Positions 1 to 7,916 of a DNA stretch of 38,981 bases are shown piece after piece (the first letter of the stretch is position 1; each line of letters begins with the position of its first letter). Below the pieces are notes generated by a model, which did no database searches, had not been told where the DNA came from, and saw nothing but the letters and a program-made list of their open reading frames with translations. The position numbers and the translations under genes are program-made. The stretch lies in the NCBI GenBank assembly GCA_018713185.1, contig DVFQ01000151.1:1-38981 (forward strand), read 5' to 3'. This stretch comes from Candidatus Copromonas avistercoris (nom. illeg.). Its GTDB lineage: Bacteria; Bacillota; Clostridia; Lachnospirales; Lachnospiraceae.

Positions 1-59
1 TTCACTGGTGACATTGGATTTATTTCCCGCTTTTTATTCGAGCATCTGCCGGTTTCGGT

Positions 60-215
60 TCATCATCAGGGATTGCCCAAGTGTGCCCAAATGTCATGAA
101 CGGCCTCTATGCCCGGGATACCAGCAATAAAAGCAGGGCGGTGAAACTGTCCACCTTTAAGGCCGGGAAATATGTTGGCTGCTATGCGCCCCTCGGCTTC
201 CGCAAAATTGCCCTG
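60..215 (+). pseudogene. Remnant of a large serine recombinase (TnpX/TndX-like)
   Basis: One frame, open from before the window's first GTG at 81, encodes the peptide NGLYARDTSNKSRAV followed by KAGKYVGCYAPLGFRK. This matches the well-known conserved block of large serine recombinases, where an (N)xxYARDxSRKxRA motif is followed about 15 residues later by G-x-(F/Y)-(I/V)-G-x-x-A-P-(Y/L)-G-(Y/F)-x-K. The catalytic resolvase domain upstream and the zinc-ribbon/coiled-coil region downstream are not visible. After the GFRK block the frame runs into unrelated residues and stops at 312-314. There is no plausible start or ribosome binding site. I read it as a broken relic of an integrated conjugative or mobilisable element. 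The boundaries are approximate, and whether more of the gene lies before base 1 cannot be seen. Confidence 0.6.
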
Positions 216-271
216 ATTCTCAAAGCAAAAAATCCCCGCGCCCAGAACTTTCTACTACATGGCGGAGGACA

Positions 272-297
272 GGGGAGAATCGCCGGGGAGAATCGCC
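272..297. repeat. Perfect 13-bp tandem duplication
   Basis: The unit GGGGAGAATCGCC occurs twice head to tail (272-284 and 285-297). It lies in non-coding DNA between the recombinase relic and tsaB. It looks like a small slippage duplication. No function can be read from it. Confidence 0.75.
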
Positions 298-383
298 GTT
301 CTGGAACGATGTGACGGTAAAAACGCCTGCTCATCCACTTGAATGTGCTCTTCTTTATCGGAATGTAACTGATTTCATTTTAT

Positions 384-1097
384 CTAATGTAAATTCCCTT
401 CTCTTTCCTTCTCTTCCCGCTCCCGTTCCGCTTGGGATTTCCGAAGATAATCCGGCTTATGCTCCGCCGCCGTTTCGGTTTTCCCTTCCGCAAAATACAC
501 GGCGCCCAGGGCCGCCACGCTGGCCGCTCTCTGACGGTTCACATGGGCCGGAGCAAAGCAATAGGGCACGGTCAGCGTTTCCGCCAGCTGTTTTTCGTAA
601 ACCGGGACTCCGTCCCCGAGAAAGATCACCCGCTCGCCCAGCGCGTTCAGCCGTTCTGCCAGATCCGCCACCGCAAGCGCCGACTGCTCCATCACGATCT
701 CAAACCGCTCCTCGAACCGGTAAATTCCCGTATAAACCTGCTGCCGCCTGGCATCCATCATCGGGCAGATCAGCCCGGAAGCGCCAAAAAGCCCATACGC
801 CATCGCGTCCAGCGTCGGAACATGGATCAACGGTTTCTTTAAAGCCAGCCCCAGCCCCTTGGCAGTGGCGGAGCCGATCCGCAGCCCGGTAAAGGAACCC
901 GGCCCACCGGAAACCGCAATGGCATCCACAGCGGACGGTTCCATATCCAAGAGCCGCATCATCTCGTCGATCATAGGAAGCAGCGTCTGGGAATGCGTCT
1001 TCTTATAATTAACCGTATATTCCGCGAGAGTCACCTCATTTTCCACTACGGCCGCCGAAGCCACCAGCGACGAACTCTCAATTCCCAGAATCCTCAT
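384..1097 (-). CDS. tsaB: tRNA N6-threonylcarbamoyladenosine synthesis protein TsaB
   Basis: TsaB is the ASKHA-fold partner of TsaD, and with TsaE it transfers the threonylcarbamoyl group to A37 of ANN-decoding tRNAs in the cytoplasm. The 237-residue protein has the family N-terminus MRILGIESSS, the typical KTHSQTLLPMID block and the diagnostic SGGPGSFTGLRIG motif at about residues 64-76. Its length is normal for the family. The C-terminal tail is Glu/Arg-rich. The ATG at 1097 follows a GAGGGA site by about 8 bases and overlaps the tsaE end by 20 bp, so the two are translated together. The usual next gene, rimI, is absent and the recombinase relic lies there instead. Confidence 0.95.
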   Translation of the reverse strand: MRILGIESSSLVASAAVVENEVTLAEYTVNYKKTHSQTLLPMIDEMMRLLDMEPSAVDAIAVSGGPGSFTGLRIGSATAKGLGLALKKPLIHVPTLDAMAYGLFGASGLICPMMDARRQQVYTGIYRFEERFEIVMEQSALAVADLAERLNALGERVIFLGDGVPVYEKQLAETLTVPYCFAPAHVNRQRAASVAALGAVYFAEGKTETAAEHKPDYLRKSQAEREREEKEREGNLH

Positions 1098-1524
1098 GCT
1101 TTGTTCCCTCCACCGTTATTTTCCTGTAGTCAAATCCCTTTTCCAGATTTTTCTCGATCGTAACCGTGACCACATGCTCCGGAAGCAGCTCCCTGATCCG
1201 TTCCGGCCATTCGATCAGCGTGACTCCATCGCCGTAGAAACAGTCCTCATAACCCACCTCGTCCATTTCGCTGACGTCGCCGATCCGGTAAACGTCAAAA
1301 TGGTACAGGGGGAGACGCCCCTCGTCATACTGCTGCAAGATCGTAAATGTAGGGCTGTTTACAGGCTCTGTGATCCCTAAGCCCGCCGCGAAGCCCTGGG
1401 TAAACACCGTCTTTCCAACGCCCAGATCCCCGTTCAGACAGAAAATATCTCCTTTTTTCGCTTCTCTTCCCAGACGCTGCCCCAGGGAATAGGTATCCCC
1501 GGGGCCAAAGCTTTCGATCATCAT
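1078..1524 (-). CDS. tsaE: tRNA threonylcarbamoyladenosine ATPase TsaE
   Basis: TsaE is the small P-loop ATPase that binds the TsaB-TsaD heterodimer and resets it during t6A modification of tRNA. The 148-residue protein shows the Walker A motif GDLGVGKT at residues 32-39, the switch segment SPTF at 57-60, the YHFDVYR block and the LIEWPE motif, which are all standard for the family. Its length is typical. It starts at a double ATG (1524/1521) with a GGAG site upstream. It lies 17 bases after the aminotransferase stop and overlaps tsaB by 20 bp, so the three genes are probably one transcript. Confidence 0.95.
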   Translation of the reverse strand: MMIESFGPGDTYSLGQRLGREAKKGDIFCLNGDLGVGKTVFTQGFAAGLGITEPVNSPTFTILQQYDEGRLPLYHFDVYRIGDVSEMDEVGYEDCFYGDGVTLIEWPERIRELLPEHVVTVTIEKNLEKGFDYRKITVEGTKHEDSGN

Positions 1525-1541
1525 ATTCCCGCTCCGCCTGA

Positions 1542-2723
1542 TTACAGATCCGCCAGAGCAGACTGGATCCGCTTCATGCAGTCCTCGATCACGCTTCTGG
1601 GAGCCGCGATGTTGATCCGCTCAAAGCCGTTTCCAGCCGCGCCGAAAATGTAGCCCTCGTCCAGAGCCACCTTGGCTTTCTTCTGCATCAGCTCCTCCAG
1701 CTTCTTCGCGTCGCCGTGTACGTAGCCGTTAAAGTCGATCCAGGCCAGATAGGTTCCTTCCGACGGGATCATATGCGCCTTGGGCAGATGCTCCTTTAAG
1801 AACGCGTCGATATACGCGAAGTTTCCGTCGATATAATCCTTTACCTGCTCCAGCCAATCCTCGCCCTCGGTATAAGCCGCGATCATAGCCGTCAGTCCCA
1901 GCGTGGACGGGCCGCCCATGGACAGCTTATTATCCAGCAAATCGATCCACTGCTTCTGGAGATCCTTATTGTGAATCACGATATTGGAGGTCTTCATTCC
2001 TGCCAGGTTAAAGGTCTTGCTGGGCGCCGTGCAGACCACGATCCGGTCCGCGTAGTCCGGAGCTGTCTTTAAGATCGGATGGAAAGTAACGCCCTTCCGG
2101 ATCAGGTCGCAGTGGATCTCGTCGCAGATGATCCATTTATCATGCTTTTTGCAAATATCAACCACCTTGCGCAGCTCTTCCTCCGTCCATACTCTTCCCG
2201 CCGGATTGTGAGGGCTGCAGAATACCAGCACCTTGTTCGCCGGATCCGCCATCTTCTGATCCAGATCCTCATAATCGATCCGATACGTTCCATTCTCATA
2301 GATCAGCGGATTGTCCACGATCACGCGGCCGTTCTTCTCCGCCTTGATCGTAAACGGATAGTAAACAGGACGCTGAAGAACGATCCCGTCTCCCTCCTTC
2401 GTCAGAAGGTTTACCAATACCGCGTACGCGGATACGATTCCCGGGCAGAAGAACAGGTTCTCCGCTTTCTCTTCCCATCCGTAACGCTTCTTGAACCAGC
2501 CCAGGACCGCGTTCATGCACTCATCTGTGTTGTAAAGCGTGTAGCCGAAGATCTTTCTGTCAATCCGCTCATGGAGCGCTTTTAAGATCGGTTCCGCACA
2601 GGGAAAATCCATATCGGCCACCCATAGGGGCAGCGCGTCCTTGGCGGAGCCTTCCGGCATTTTCTCTACCTTTGTGGCCATGGTTCCCCGTCTGTCAATG
2701 ATCTCGTCGAAATTATACTTCAT
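1542..2723 (-). CDS. MalY/PatB-family PLP-dependent aminotransferase / C-S lyase
   Basis: This is a fold-type I pyridoxal-phosphate enzyme of 393 residues. The N-terminal block LPLWVADMDFPCAEPI is characteristic of the MalY/PatB (cystathionine beta-lyase-like) subgroup of class I/II aminotransferases. Other landmarks are SPHNPAGRVW (about 170-179), DEIHCDL (about 201-207) and the PLP-binding lysine in APSKTFNLAGMK (Lys236). Family members cleave C-S bonds of cysteine conjugates such as cystathionine, or act as aminotransferases, and the exact substrate cannot be told from sequence. A GGAGG site lies 8 bases before the ATG. A 21-bp tandem repeat separates it from tex, and no own promoter is evident, so readthrough from tex is likely. 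Confidence 0.9.
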   Translation of the reverse strand: MKYNFDEIIDRRGTMATKVEKMPEGSAKDALPLWVADMDFPCAEPILKALHERIDRKIFGYTLYNTDECMNAVLGWFKKRYGWEEKAENLFFCPGIVSAYAVLVNLLTKEGDGIVLQRPVYYPFTIKAEKNGRVIVDNPLIYENGTYRIDYEDLDQKMADPANKVLVFCSPHNPAGRVWTEEELRKVVDICKKHDKWIICDEIHCDLIRKGVTFHPILKTAPDYADRIVVCTAPSKTFNLAGMKTSNIVIHNKDLQKQWIDLLDNKLSMGGPSTLGLTAMIAAYTEGEDWLEQVKDYIDGNFAYIDAFLKEHLPKAHMIPSEGTYLAWIDFNGYVHGDAKKLEELMQKKAKVALDEGYIFGAAGNGFERINIAAPRSVIEDCMKRIQSALADL

Positions 2724-2790
2724 GTCCTGATTCCTCCATTTCTTTTTTTATTTCAGCCGGCGCCAGGGCCGGATGCTTTTCCTGTTTTTC

Positions 2791-2861
2791 GGCGCCCCCT
2801 TAAGACCTTTCGACGCCTCTTGAAACCCCTGCGGCGCCTCTTGAAAGCCTTTCGGCGTCTT
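2791..2861. repeat. 21-bp intergenic tandem repeat (about 3.4 copies)
   Basis: Three imperfect head-to-tail 21-bp units occupy 2791-2811, 2812-2832 and 2833-2853, with a partial fourth at 2854-2861. Each unit has the form G(G/A)CG(C/T)C followed by (C/T)TT(A/G)A(A/G)(A/G) and a pyrimidine-rich end. They fill most of the 154-bp gap between tex and the aminotransferase gene. The role is unknown. They may arise by slippage or may affect mRNA structure between the two genes. Confidence 0.8.
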
Positions 2862-2877
2862 ATTACGTTCCTGCCGG

Positions 2878-5022
2878 TTACTCCAGCTTCATCGTCAGCG
2901 CGATCCGCTTTTTTGCCGGATCCACCGACAGCACCTTCACCTCAACCACATCCCCGACACTCACCGCTTCCAGGGGATGGCGGATAAACTTTTTTGAAAT
3001 CTGGGAAATATGGACCAGGCCGTCCTGATGCACGCCGATATCCACAAACGCGCCGAAATCGATCACATTTCGGACCGTTCCCTTTAGGATCATGCCCGGC
3101 TTTAAGTCCTTCATATCCAGGACGTCGGTTCTTAGTACCGGCTTCGGCATCTCCTCCCGCGGGTCGCGGGCCGGTTTTTCCAGCTCCGAAACAATATCCC
3201 GCAGGGTCAGCTCTCCGATCCCCAGTTCTCCGGCTGTCTTTGCGTAATCATGGATCCTTCGTCCGATCCCAGGGATCCCGCCGCCGGAAATTTCCTCCGG
3301 CTTTACTCCAAGCCGTTTTAAAAGCTCCAAAGCCGCCCCATAACTCTCCGGATGGACCGAGGTGGCGTCCAGAGGATTCTCCCCGCCAGCGATCCGCATA
3401 AACCCGGCGCACTGCTCGAAGGCCTTCGGCCCCAGCTTTGCGACCTTAAGAAGCTGCTTTCGGCTGCGGAAGGCTCCGTTTTCTTCCCGATAGGCGACAA
3501 TATTTTTCGCCAGCGCCTTTGAAATCCCGGATACATATTCCAGAATGGATGCGGACGCCGTATTCAGATCCACGCCTACGCGGTTTACGCAGTCCTCCAC
3601 CACATTCCCCAGCGCTTCGCTTAGATGCTTCTGGTTCATATCATGCTGGTACTGGCCGACACCGATGGATTTGGGATCGATCTTTACCAATTCCGCCAGC
3701 GGATCCTGCAGCCTCCTGGCAATGGAAACGGCGCTCCGCTGACCTACGTCAAATTCCGGGAACTCCTCCGTGGCCAGTTTGCTAGCAGAATAAACAGAGG
3801 CTCCCGCCTCGCTTACGATCACATACTGAACCGGCTCCGGGATCTCTTTTAAAAACTCCGCGATCATCTGCTCCGATTCCCGGGAAGCCGTTCCGTTTCC
3901 CACGGAAATCAATGAAATATGATACGTTTCAATCAGTCTTTTTAATACTTTTTTCGCTTCCTCAACCTTATTCTGAGGCGCCGTAGGATAGATCACCACC
4001 GTATCCAGGACCTTGCCTGTAGCGTCCACCACCGCCAGCTTGCAGCCGGTACGGAACGCCGGATCCCAGCCCAGCACAACCCGGCCTGTGATCGGCGGCT
4101 GCATTAAAAGCTGTTCCAGGTTTTTCCCGAAAACGCGGATCGCTCCGTCCTCCGCTTTCTCCGTCAGGCTGCCGCGGAGTTCCCGCTCGATGGCGGGCGC
4201 CATCAGCCGGTGGTAAGCATCCTCCGCCGCCTCTTTGATGATCGGGGACGTGATTGGATTTTCCCTTTGAAGTACCCGTTTCTCCAGGTAAGAAAGGATC
4301 TTTTCTTCCGGAGCCAGAATTTTCACCGTCAGGATTTTTTCCTTCTCGCCGCGGTTTAACGCCAGGATCCTGTGCCCGGCGCATTTTTTCACCGGCTCCT
4401 CAAAATGATAATACATCTCGTAAACCGACTCCGCCGACTCGTCCTTCGCCTCGGAAGTGATCATTCCCTCTTCCGCCGTCAGCCGCCGGATATAGTCCCG
4501 ATAGGAGGCTTCCTCAGAAATCCGCTCCGCCAGAATATCTCTGGCGCCGTCTATGGCCTCTTTTACAGAAGCCACGCCCTTTTCCTCCGAAATATAAGCT
4601 TCCGCCGTCTTTTCCAGAGGCTCTTTTAAAAGCTGGAGAGAGATCAGGTCCGCCAGCGGCTCCAGCCCCTTTTCCTTTGCGATCCCAGCTCTTGTTTTCC
4701 GTTTCGGCCGGTAAGGAAGATACAGATCTTCCACTGCCACCATTGTCTTGGCTTCCAGCAGCTTATTTTTTAATTCTTCCGTCAGCTTTCCCTGTTCCTC
4801 GATGGATCTTAGAACCTGCTCCCGCCGTTCGTCCAACCCTCTCAGATATTTTAACCGTTCATCCAGATTCCGCAGGATCTCATCGTTTAAGGCGCCCGTC
4901 GCCTCCTTGCGGTACCGGGCGATAAACGGGATGGTATTTCCCTCGTCGATCAGCCGGACAGCCGCCTCCACTTGGCCGCGCCCGACCTCTAATTCCTTTG
5001 CCAGCGTACTGATAATATCCAT
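2878..5022 (-). CDS. tex: Tex-family S1 RNA-binding protein
   Basis: Tex is a conserved cytoplasmic nucleic-acid-binding protein linked to transcription and, in some bacteria, toxin expression. The 714-residue product is close to the usual length. It has the N-terminal helical Tex domain with the IPFIARYRKEATGAL block (about 31-45), the ELYLPYRPKRKTRA-like linker (here DLYLPYRPKRKTRA), the YqgF/RNase H-like domain starting at GWDPAFRTGCKLAVVD (about 320-335), helix-hairpin-helix repeats (about 480-560, LNTASASILEYVSGI) and a C-terminal S1 domain (about 645-714, GTVRNVIDFGAFVDIGVHQ). The ATG follows a GGAG site by 7 bases, and a near-consensus sigma-A promoter lies about 40 bases upstream. Confidence 0.96.
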   Translation of the reverse strand: MDIISTLAKELEVGRGQVEAAVRLIDEGNTIPFIARYRKEATGALNDEILRNLDERLKYLRGLDERREQVLRSIEEQGKLTEELKNKLLEAKTMVAVEDLYLPYRPKRKTRAGIAKEKGLEPLADLISLQLLKEPLEKTAEAYISEEKGVASVKEAIDGARDILAERISEEASYRDYIRRLTAEEGMITSEAKDESAESVYEMYYHFEEPVKKCAGHRILALNRGEKEKILTVKILAPEEKILSYLEKRVLQRENPITSPIIKEAAEDAYHRLMAPAIERELRGSLTEKAEDGAIRVFGKNLEQLLMQPPITGRVVLGWDPAFRTGCKLAVVDATGKVLDTVVIYPTAPQNKVEEAKKVLKRLIETYHISLISVGNGTASRESEQMIAEFLKEIPEPVQYVIVSEAGASVYSASKLATEEFPEFDVGQRSAVSIARRLQDPLAELVKIDPKSIGVGQYQHDMNQKHLSEALGNVVEDCVNRVGVDLNTASASILEYVSGISKALAKNIVAYREENGAFRSRKQLLKVAKLGPKAFEQCAGFMRIAGGENPLDATSVHPESYGAALELLKRLGVKPEEISGGGIPGIGRRIHDYAKTAGELGIGELTLRDIVSELEKPARDPREEMPKPVLRTDVLDMKDLKPGMILKGTVRNVIDFGAFVDIGVHQDGLVHISQISKKFIRHPLEAVSVGDVVEVKVLSVDPAKKRIALTMKLE

Positions 5023-5060
5023 TCCGTCACTCCTTCATTCCCGCCAGACTGCTATCTTTC

Positions 5061-5089
5061 ATTATAATTCAAAGGCAGTGGTTATGCAA
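5061..5089 (-). promoter_or_regulatory. Sigma-A promoter of tex
   Basis: On the minus strand TTGCAT (5084-5089) and a perfect TATAAT (5061-5066) are separated by exactly 17 bases. They sit about 40 bases before the tex start codon. The match to the vegetative consensus (10 of 12) and the position make this one of the best promoters in the window. Confidence 0.75.
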
Positions 5090-5097
5090 CTTAAATA

Positions 5098-5127
5098 TGG
5101 ACAACGAACTGGAGATTATGTTAGAAT
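5098..5127 (+). promoter_or_regulatory. Probable promoter of the DUF4190-guaB operon
   Basis: On the plus strand TGGACA (5098-5103) and TAGAAT (5122-5127) are 18 bases apart, each with five of six consensus bases. The site is about 105 bases before the start of the DUF4190 gene and is divergent from the tex promoter, which is only about 10 bases away. Confidence 0.55.
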
Positions 5128-5231
5128 GAAGATAATCCGAACAGAAAAAATAAAAAATCCGATGCCCGTTTCTCTACTGAAACCAGCCGGAGCGGACAAG
5201 CGGTAAATCGAATACGCAGGAGGAAATCAAT

Positions 5232-5921
5232 ATGACAGATCAGGATAAGGAGCTGCAGAATCAGCCGCAGGATCCGGATCCAAATTCACAGGATAGTTGG
5301 CAGGAAGGGCCCAAAGAGCAAGCCCCGCAGAACGACTGGCAGGCCCAGCCCCAAGATCAAAATCCACAAAGCGGCTGGCAGAACCAGCCCCAAAATCCAA
5401 ACCCGCAGAACAATTGGCAGGATCCGCCCCAGAATCCAGGCGCACAGCCCGGCCCCGGCGGACAGCAGTCCCCATATGGCAATGGGCAGCAGCCTTACGG
5501 ACAGAACCCTTACGGCAATGGACAGCCGCCTTACGGACAGAATAACCCCTACGGCAGCGGCCCCTGGCCTGATCAGCCGTATCGAGGACCCGAACCACCC
5601 CGGCAGAAAAACAGCTATGCGACCGTTTCCCTTGTATCCGGGATCTTCGGCCTGCTGACACTCTGCTGCATGGCGTTTCCCATCGCGATCATTTTGGGCG
5701 TCGGCGCCATCGCTTTCGCCGTTATTTCCAAGCAGGGCAGGCCAATGACCGGACCGGCCATCGCCGGGATCATCCTGGGAGCCTTCTGCATCGTTTTAGG
5801 CATCGGCGAATTCCTTTATATCCTGGCGATCTCCGCATTTATGAAGGACCCGGAAAACGCCGCCATGTTCAATGAGATCTACAATCAGCTGGAACAGCAA
5901 ATGAACCAGATGAACCAATAA
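5232..5921 (+). CDS. DUF4190-type membrane protein with Pro/Gln repeat N-terminus
   Basis: This is a 229-residue protein of unknown function. Residues 1-125 are hydrophilic and rich in Gln, Pro, Asn and Gly. Residues 21-72 form four 13-residue repeats of the type (S/N/D)-x-W-Q-x2-P-(Q/K)-x3-(P/A)-Q, followed by PYG(N/Q)GQ-type repeats to about 110. Two hydrophobic segments (about 130-165 and 173-203) form a small membrane domain like that of DUF4190 proteins, with a short Gln/Met/Asn-rich tail. No signal peptide is seen, so the repeat arm is probably cytoplasmic, but the topology is inferred. An AGGAGG site lies 8 bases before the ATG. guaB follows after 36 bases and probably shares the transcript. 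Confidence 0.85.
   Translation: MTDQDKELQNQPQDPDPNSQDSWQEGPKEQAPQNDWQAQPQDQNPQSGWQNQPQNPNPQNNWQDPPQNPGAQPGPGGQQSPYGNGQQPYGQNPYGNGQPPYGQNNPYGSGPWPDQPYRGPEPPRQKNSYATVSLVSGIFGLLTLCCMAFPIAIILGVGAIAFAVISKQGRPMTGPAIAGIILGAFCIVLGIGEFLYILAISAFMKDPENAAMFNEIYNQLEQQMNQMNQ
5292..5447 (+). repeat. Four in-frame 39-bp repeats (13-residue units)
   Basis: The coding sequence for residues 21-72 of the DUF4190 protein consists of four units of 39 bp (residues 21-33, 34-46, 47-59 and 60-72). Each has a Trp-Gln pair at positions 3-4 and ends in Gln (mostly Pro-Gln). The DNA copies have diverged while the Trp-Gln and Pro-Gln positions remain, which suggests selection at the protein level. Confidence 0.8.
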
Positions 5922-5957
5922 AACCAGTCTTTTCATCAGAGAAGGAGGAATCACTGT

Positions 5958-7463
5958 ATGGCTACCTACATCAACGAACCGTCCCATACCTTTAACGAAT
6001 ATCTTCTGATACCGGGATATTCATCCTGCGAGCATATTCCGTCCAATGTTTCTTTAAAAACTCCCCTCGTCCGATACCGGAAGGGCGAAAAGCCGGAGAT
6101 CGAAATGCAGATCCCCATGGTATCCGCCATCATGCAGTCTGTATCCGGCCCGGAGTTAGCCCTTGCCCTGGCAAAATGCGGAGGCGTTTCCTTTATCTAC
6201 GGCTCCCAGTCCATTGAAGAGGAAGCGGCCATGGTCGCCGAGGTAAAGGCTTATAAAGCCGGCTTTGTGATCAGCGATTCCAACCTTTCTCCGGACGCGA
6301 CCCTGGAAGACGTCCTTTTGCTGAAAGAAAAGACCAAGCACTCCACCGTCGCGGTAACGGCCGACGGAACCTCCCACGGAAAGCTTCTCGGTATTATTAC
6401 CAGCCGGGATTACCGCGTAAGCCGTTTGAGCCGCGATACAAAGGTAGCCGATTTTATGACCCCGCTTTCCGAGTTGATCACCGGAAAAGCCGGGATCTCT
6501 TTAAGCGAGGCCAATGACCTGATCTGGGAGCATAAATTAAACGCCCTTCCCGTTATCGACGACGAGGGAAACATGCTGTACTTTGTATTCCGCAAGGATT
6601 ACGACGAGCATAAGGACAATCCGGACGAGCTTCTGGACGCCAAGAAGCGCTATGTCGTCGGTGCCGGCATCAATACCAGGGACTATGAGAAACGGGTTCC
6701 GGCGCTTCTGGAAGCCGGAGCGGACGTTCTCTGCATCGATTCCTCCGAAGGCTATACGGAGTGGCAGAAGCGGACCATCGACTATATCCGCGGCGCCTAT
6801 GGGGACCGCGTTAAGGTCGGAGCCGGAAATGTCGTAGACCGCAATGGCTTTTTATACCTGGCGGAATGCGGAGCCGATTTCGTCAAAGTCGGCATCGGCG
6901 GCGGCTCCATCTGCATCACCCGCGAAACCAAGGGGATCGGCCGCGGACAGGCAACGGCTTTGATCGATGTCTGCCAGGCAAGAGATGAATACTATGAAAA
7001 AACAGGAATCTATATTCCGGTCTGCTCCGACGGCGGCATCGTATTCGACCACCATATCACCCTGGCGTTAGCCATGGGAGCCGACTTCGTCATGCTGGGC
7101 CGGTATTTCGCCCGCTTTGATGAAAGCCCCTCGGAAAAGCTTTTGATCGGCGGTTCCTACGTAAAGGAATACTGGGGCGAGGGCTCCAACCGGGCTAGAA
7201 ACTGGCAGCGCTACGATATCGGCGGCACCCAGAAGCTGACCTTTGAGGAGGGCGTGGATTCCTATGTTCCCTATGCCGGCTCCCTGCGCAGCAATGTGGA
7301 AATGACCACCAGCAAGATCAAAGCCACCATGTGCAACTGCGGCGCTCTTACAATCAAGGAGCTGCAGGAAAAGGCTGTGATCACGCTTGTCTCCGCCACC
7401 AGCATTGTCGAAGGCGGCGCCCACGATGTGATCCGAAAAGACAACCATCTGGATCACAAATAA
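5958..7463 (+). CDS. guaB: IMP dehydrogenase
   Basis: IMP dehydrogenase oxidises IMP to XMP with NAD+, the committed step of guanine nucleotide synthesis. The 501-residue protein has the TIM-barrel IMPDH fold interrupted by a pair of CBS domains (about 100-220, with GIITSRDYR and LPVIDDEG segments). The catalytic loop is [20 protein letters not shown] with the nucleophile at Cys319. The phosphate-binding SDGGI block and the mobile-flap region around [10 protein letters not shown] follow. It is slightly longer than the common 485-490-residue bacterial GuaB, and the loop sequences are divergent, so it belongs to a side branch, though all catalytic landmarks are present. AAGGAGG precedes the ATG by 9 bases, and a strong terminator follows. 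Confidence 0.93.
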   Translation: MATYINEPSHTFNEYLLIPGYSSCEHIPSNVSLKTPLVRYRKGEKPEIEMQIPMVSAIMQSVSGPELALALAKCGGVSFIYGSQSIEEEAAMVAEVKAYKAGFVISDSNLSPDATLEDVLLLKEKTKHSTVAVTADGTSHGKLLGIITSRDYRVSRLSRDTKVADFMTPLSELITGKAGISLSEANDLIWEHKLNALPVIDDEGNMLYFVFRKDYDEHKDNPDELLDAKKRYVVGAGINTRDYEKRVPALLEAGADVLCIDSSEGYTEWQKRTIDYIRGAYGDRVKVGAGNVVDRNGFLYLAECGADFVKVGIGGGSICITRETKGIGRGQATALIDVCQARDEYYEKTGIYIPVCSDGGIVFDHHITLALAMGADFVMLGRYFARFDESPSEKLLIGGSYVKEYWGEGSNRARNWQRYDIGGTQKLTFEEGVDSYVPYAGSLRSNVEMTTSKIKATMCNCGALTIKELQEKAVITLVSATSIVEGGAHDVIRKDNHLDHK

Positions 7464-7497
7464 ACCAGCATGTGCCTCAGCAGGCGCTCTAACACGA

Positions 7498-7533
7498 CCG
7501 GCCGCGCAGAACTTTGCGCGGCCGGAACTTTTT
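7498..7533 (+). terminator. Rho-independent terminator after guaB
   Basis: A perfect 11-bp GC-rich stem (CCGGCCGCGCA at 7498-7508 and its complement at 7515-7525, six-base loop) is followed by AACTTTTT. It ends the DUF4190-guaB transcript about 35 bases after the guaB stop. Confidence 0.9.
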
Positions 7534-7574
7534 CATCCTTCATTCAATTTTGATCCTTCCATCGGGTCCCTTTC

Positions 7575-7895
7575 TTAGATAGATCCCGGAAGCATTGCCA
7601 GAACATCGATCCCCCGGGCCAGCAGGATATTTTTTATCAGGAAATTCAAAACGATCAGTCCAATTCCAAAATAGACATAGGGAAGCGTAAGCTCCCGCCG
7701 GTATTTCTCCTTTCCGGTCCTTCGGTAAAGAAGCCGGGAACCAAGAAGCCATACCGCCGTCAGAGCGCTGTAGGGCACAAGCGGATGATAAAGGAAGCTT
7801 AAAAGCGGATGTCCGGAAAGCAGCGCCCAGAGTGCCCTTGTCCCGCCGCAGCCAGGACAGTAAAAACCGGTCAGAAGCCGGAAAAGACAAGGCAT
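7575..7895 (-). CDS. DUF2752 small membrane protein
   Basis: This is a 106-residue membrane protein of unknown function. It has the DUF2752 signature CPGCGGTRA at residues 13-21, preceded by LLTGFY, and about two or three hydrophobic segments (about 23-50 and 70-105). The paired cysteines could bind metal or form a redox pair, but nothing is known that settles this. An AGGAGG site lies 7 bases before the ATG at 7895 and fixes the start. It follows the ACT-domain gene after about 20 bases and is probably co-transcribed with it. Confidence 0.85.
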   Translation of the reverse strand: MPCLFRLLTGFYCPGCGGTRALWALLSGHPLLSFLYHPLVPYSALTAVWLLGSRLLYRRTGKEKYRRELTLPYVYFGIGLIVLNFLIKNILLARGIDVLAMLPGSI

Positions 7896-7916
7896 CTTCG
7901 TCCTCCTGCCGCCCGT

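Larger units (their letters stand above)
1..383. other. Non-coding stretch downstream of tsaB
   Basis: No intact gene is visible in this 383-base stretch. It holds a decayed serine recombinase fragment (about 60-215, plus strand) and a perfect 13-bp direct duplication (GGGGAGAATCGCC at 272-284 and again at 285-297). The last 80 bases before the tsaB stop are AT-rich and show no convincing terminator. In many Firmicutes tsaB is followed by rimI and tsaD, but neither is seen here, so the ancestral neighbourhood appears to have been broken by mobile DNA. That last point is inference. Confidence 0.6.

Noticed and set aside
311..892. 193-codon open frame on the plus strand opposite tsaB
   Set aside because: Low-complexity Pro/Arg/Ser product antisense to a clear TsaB.
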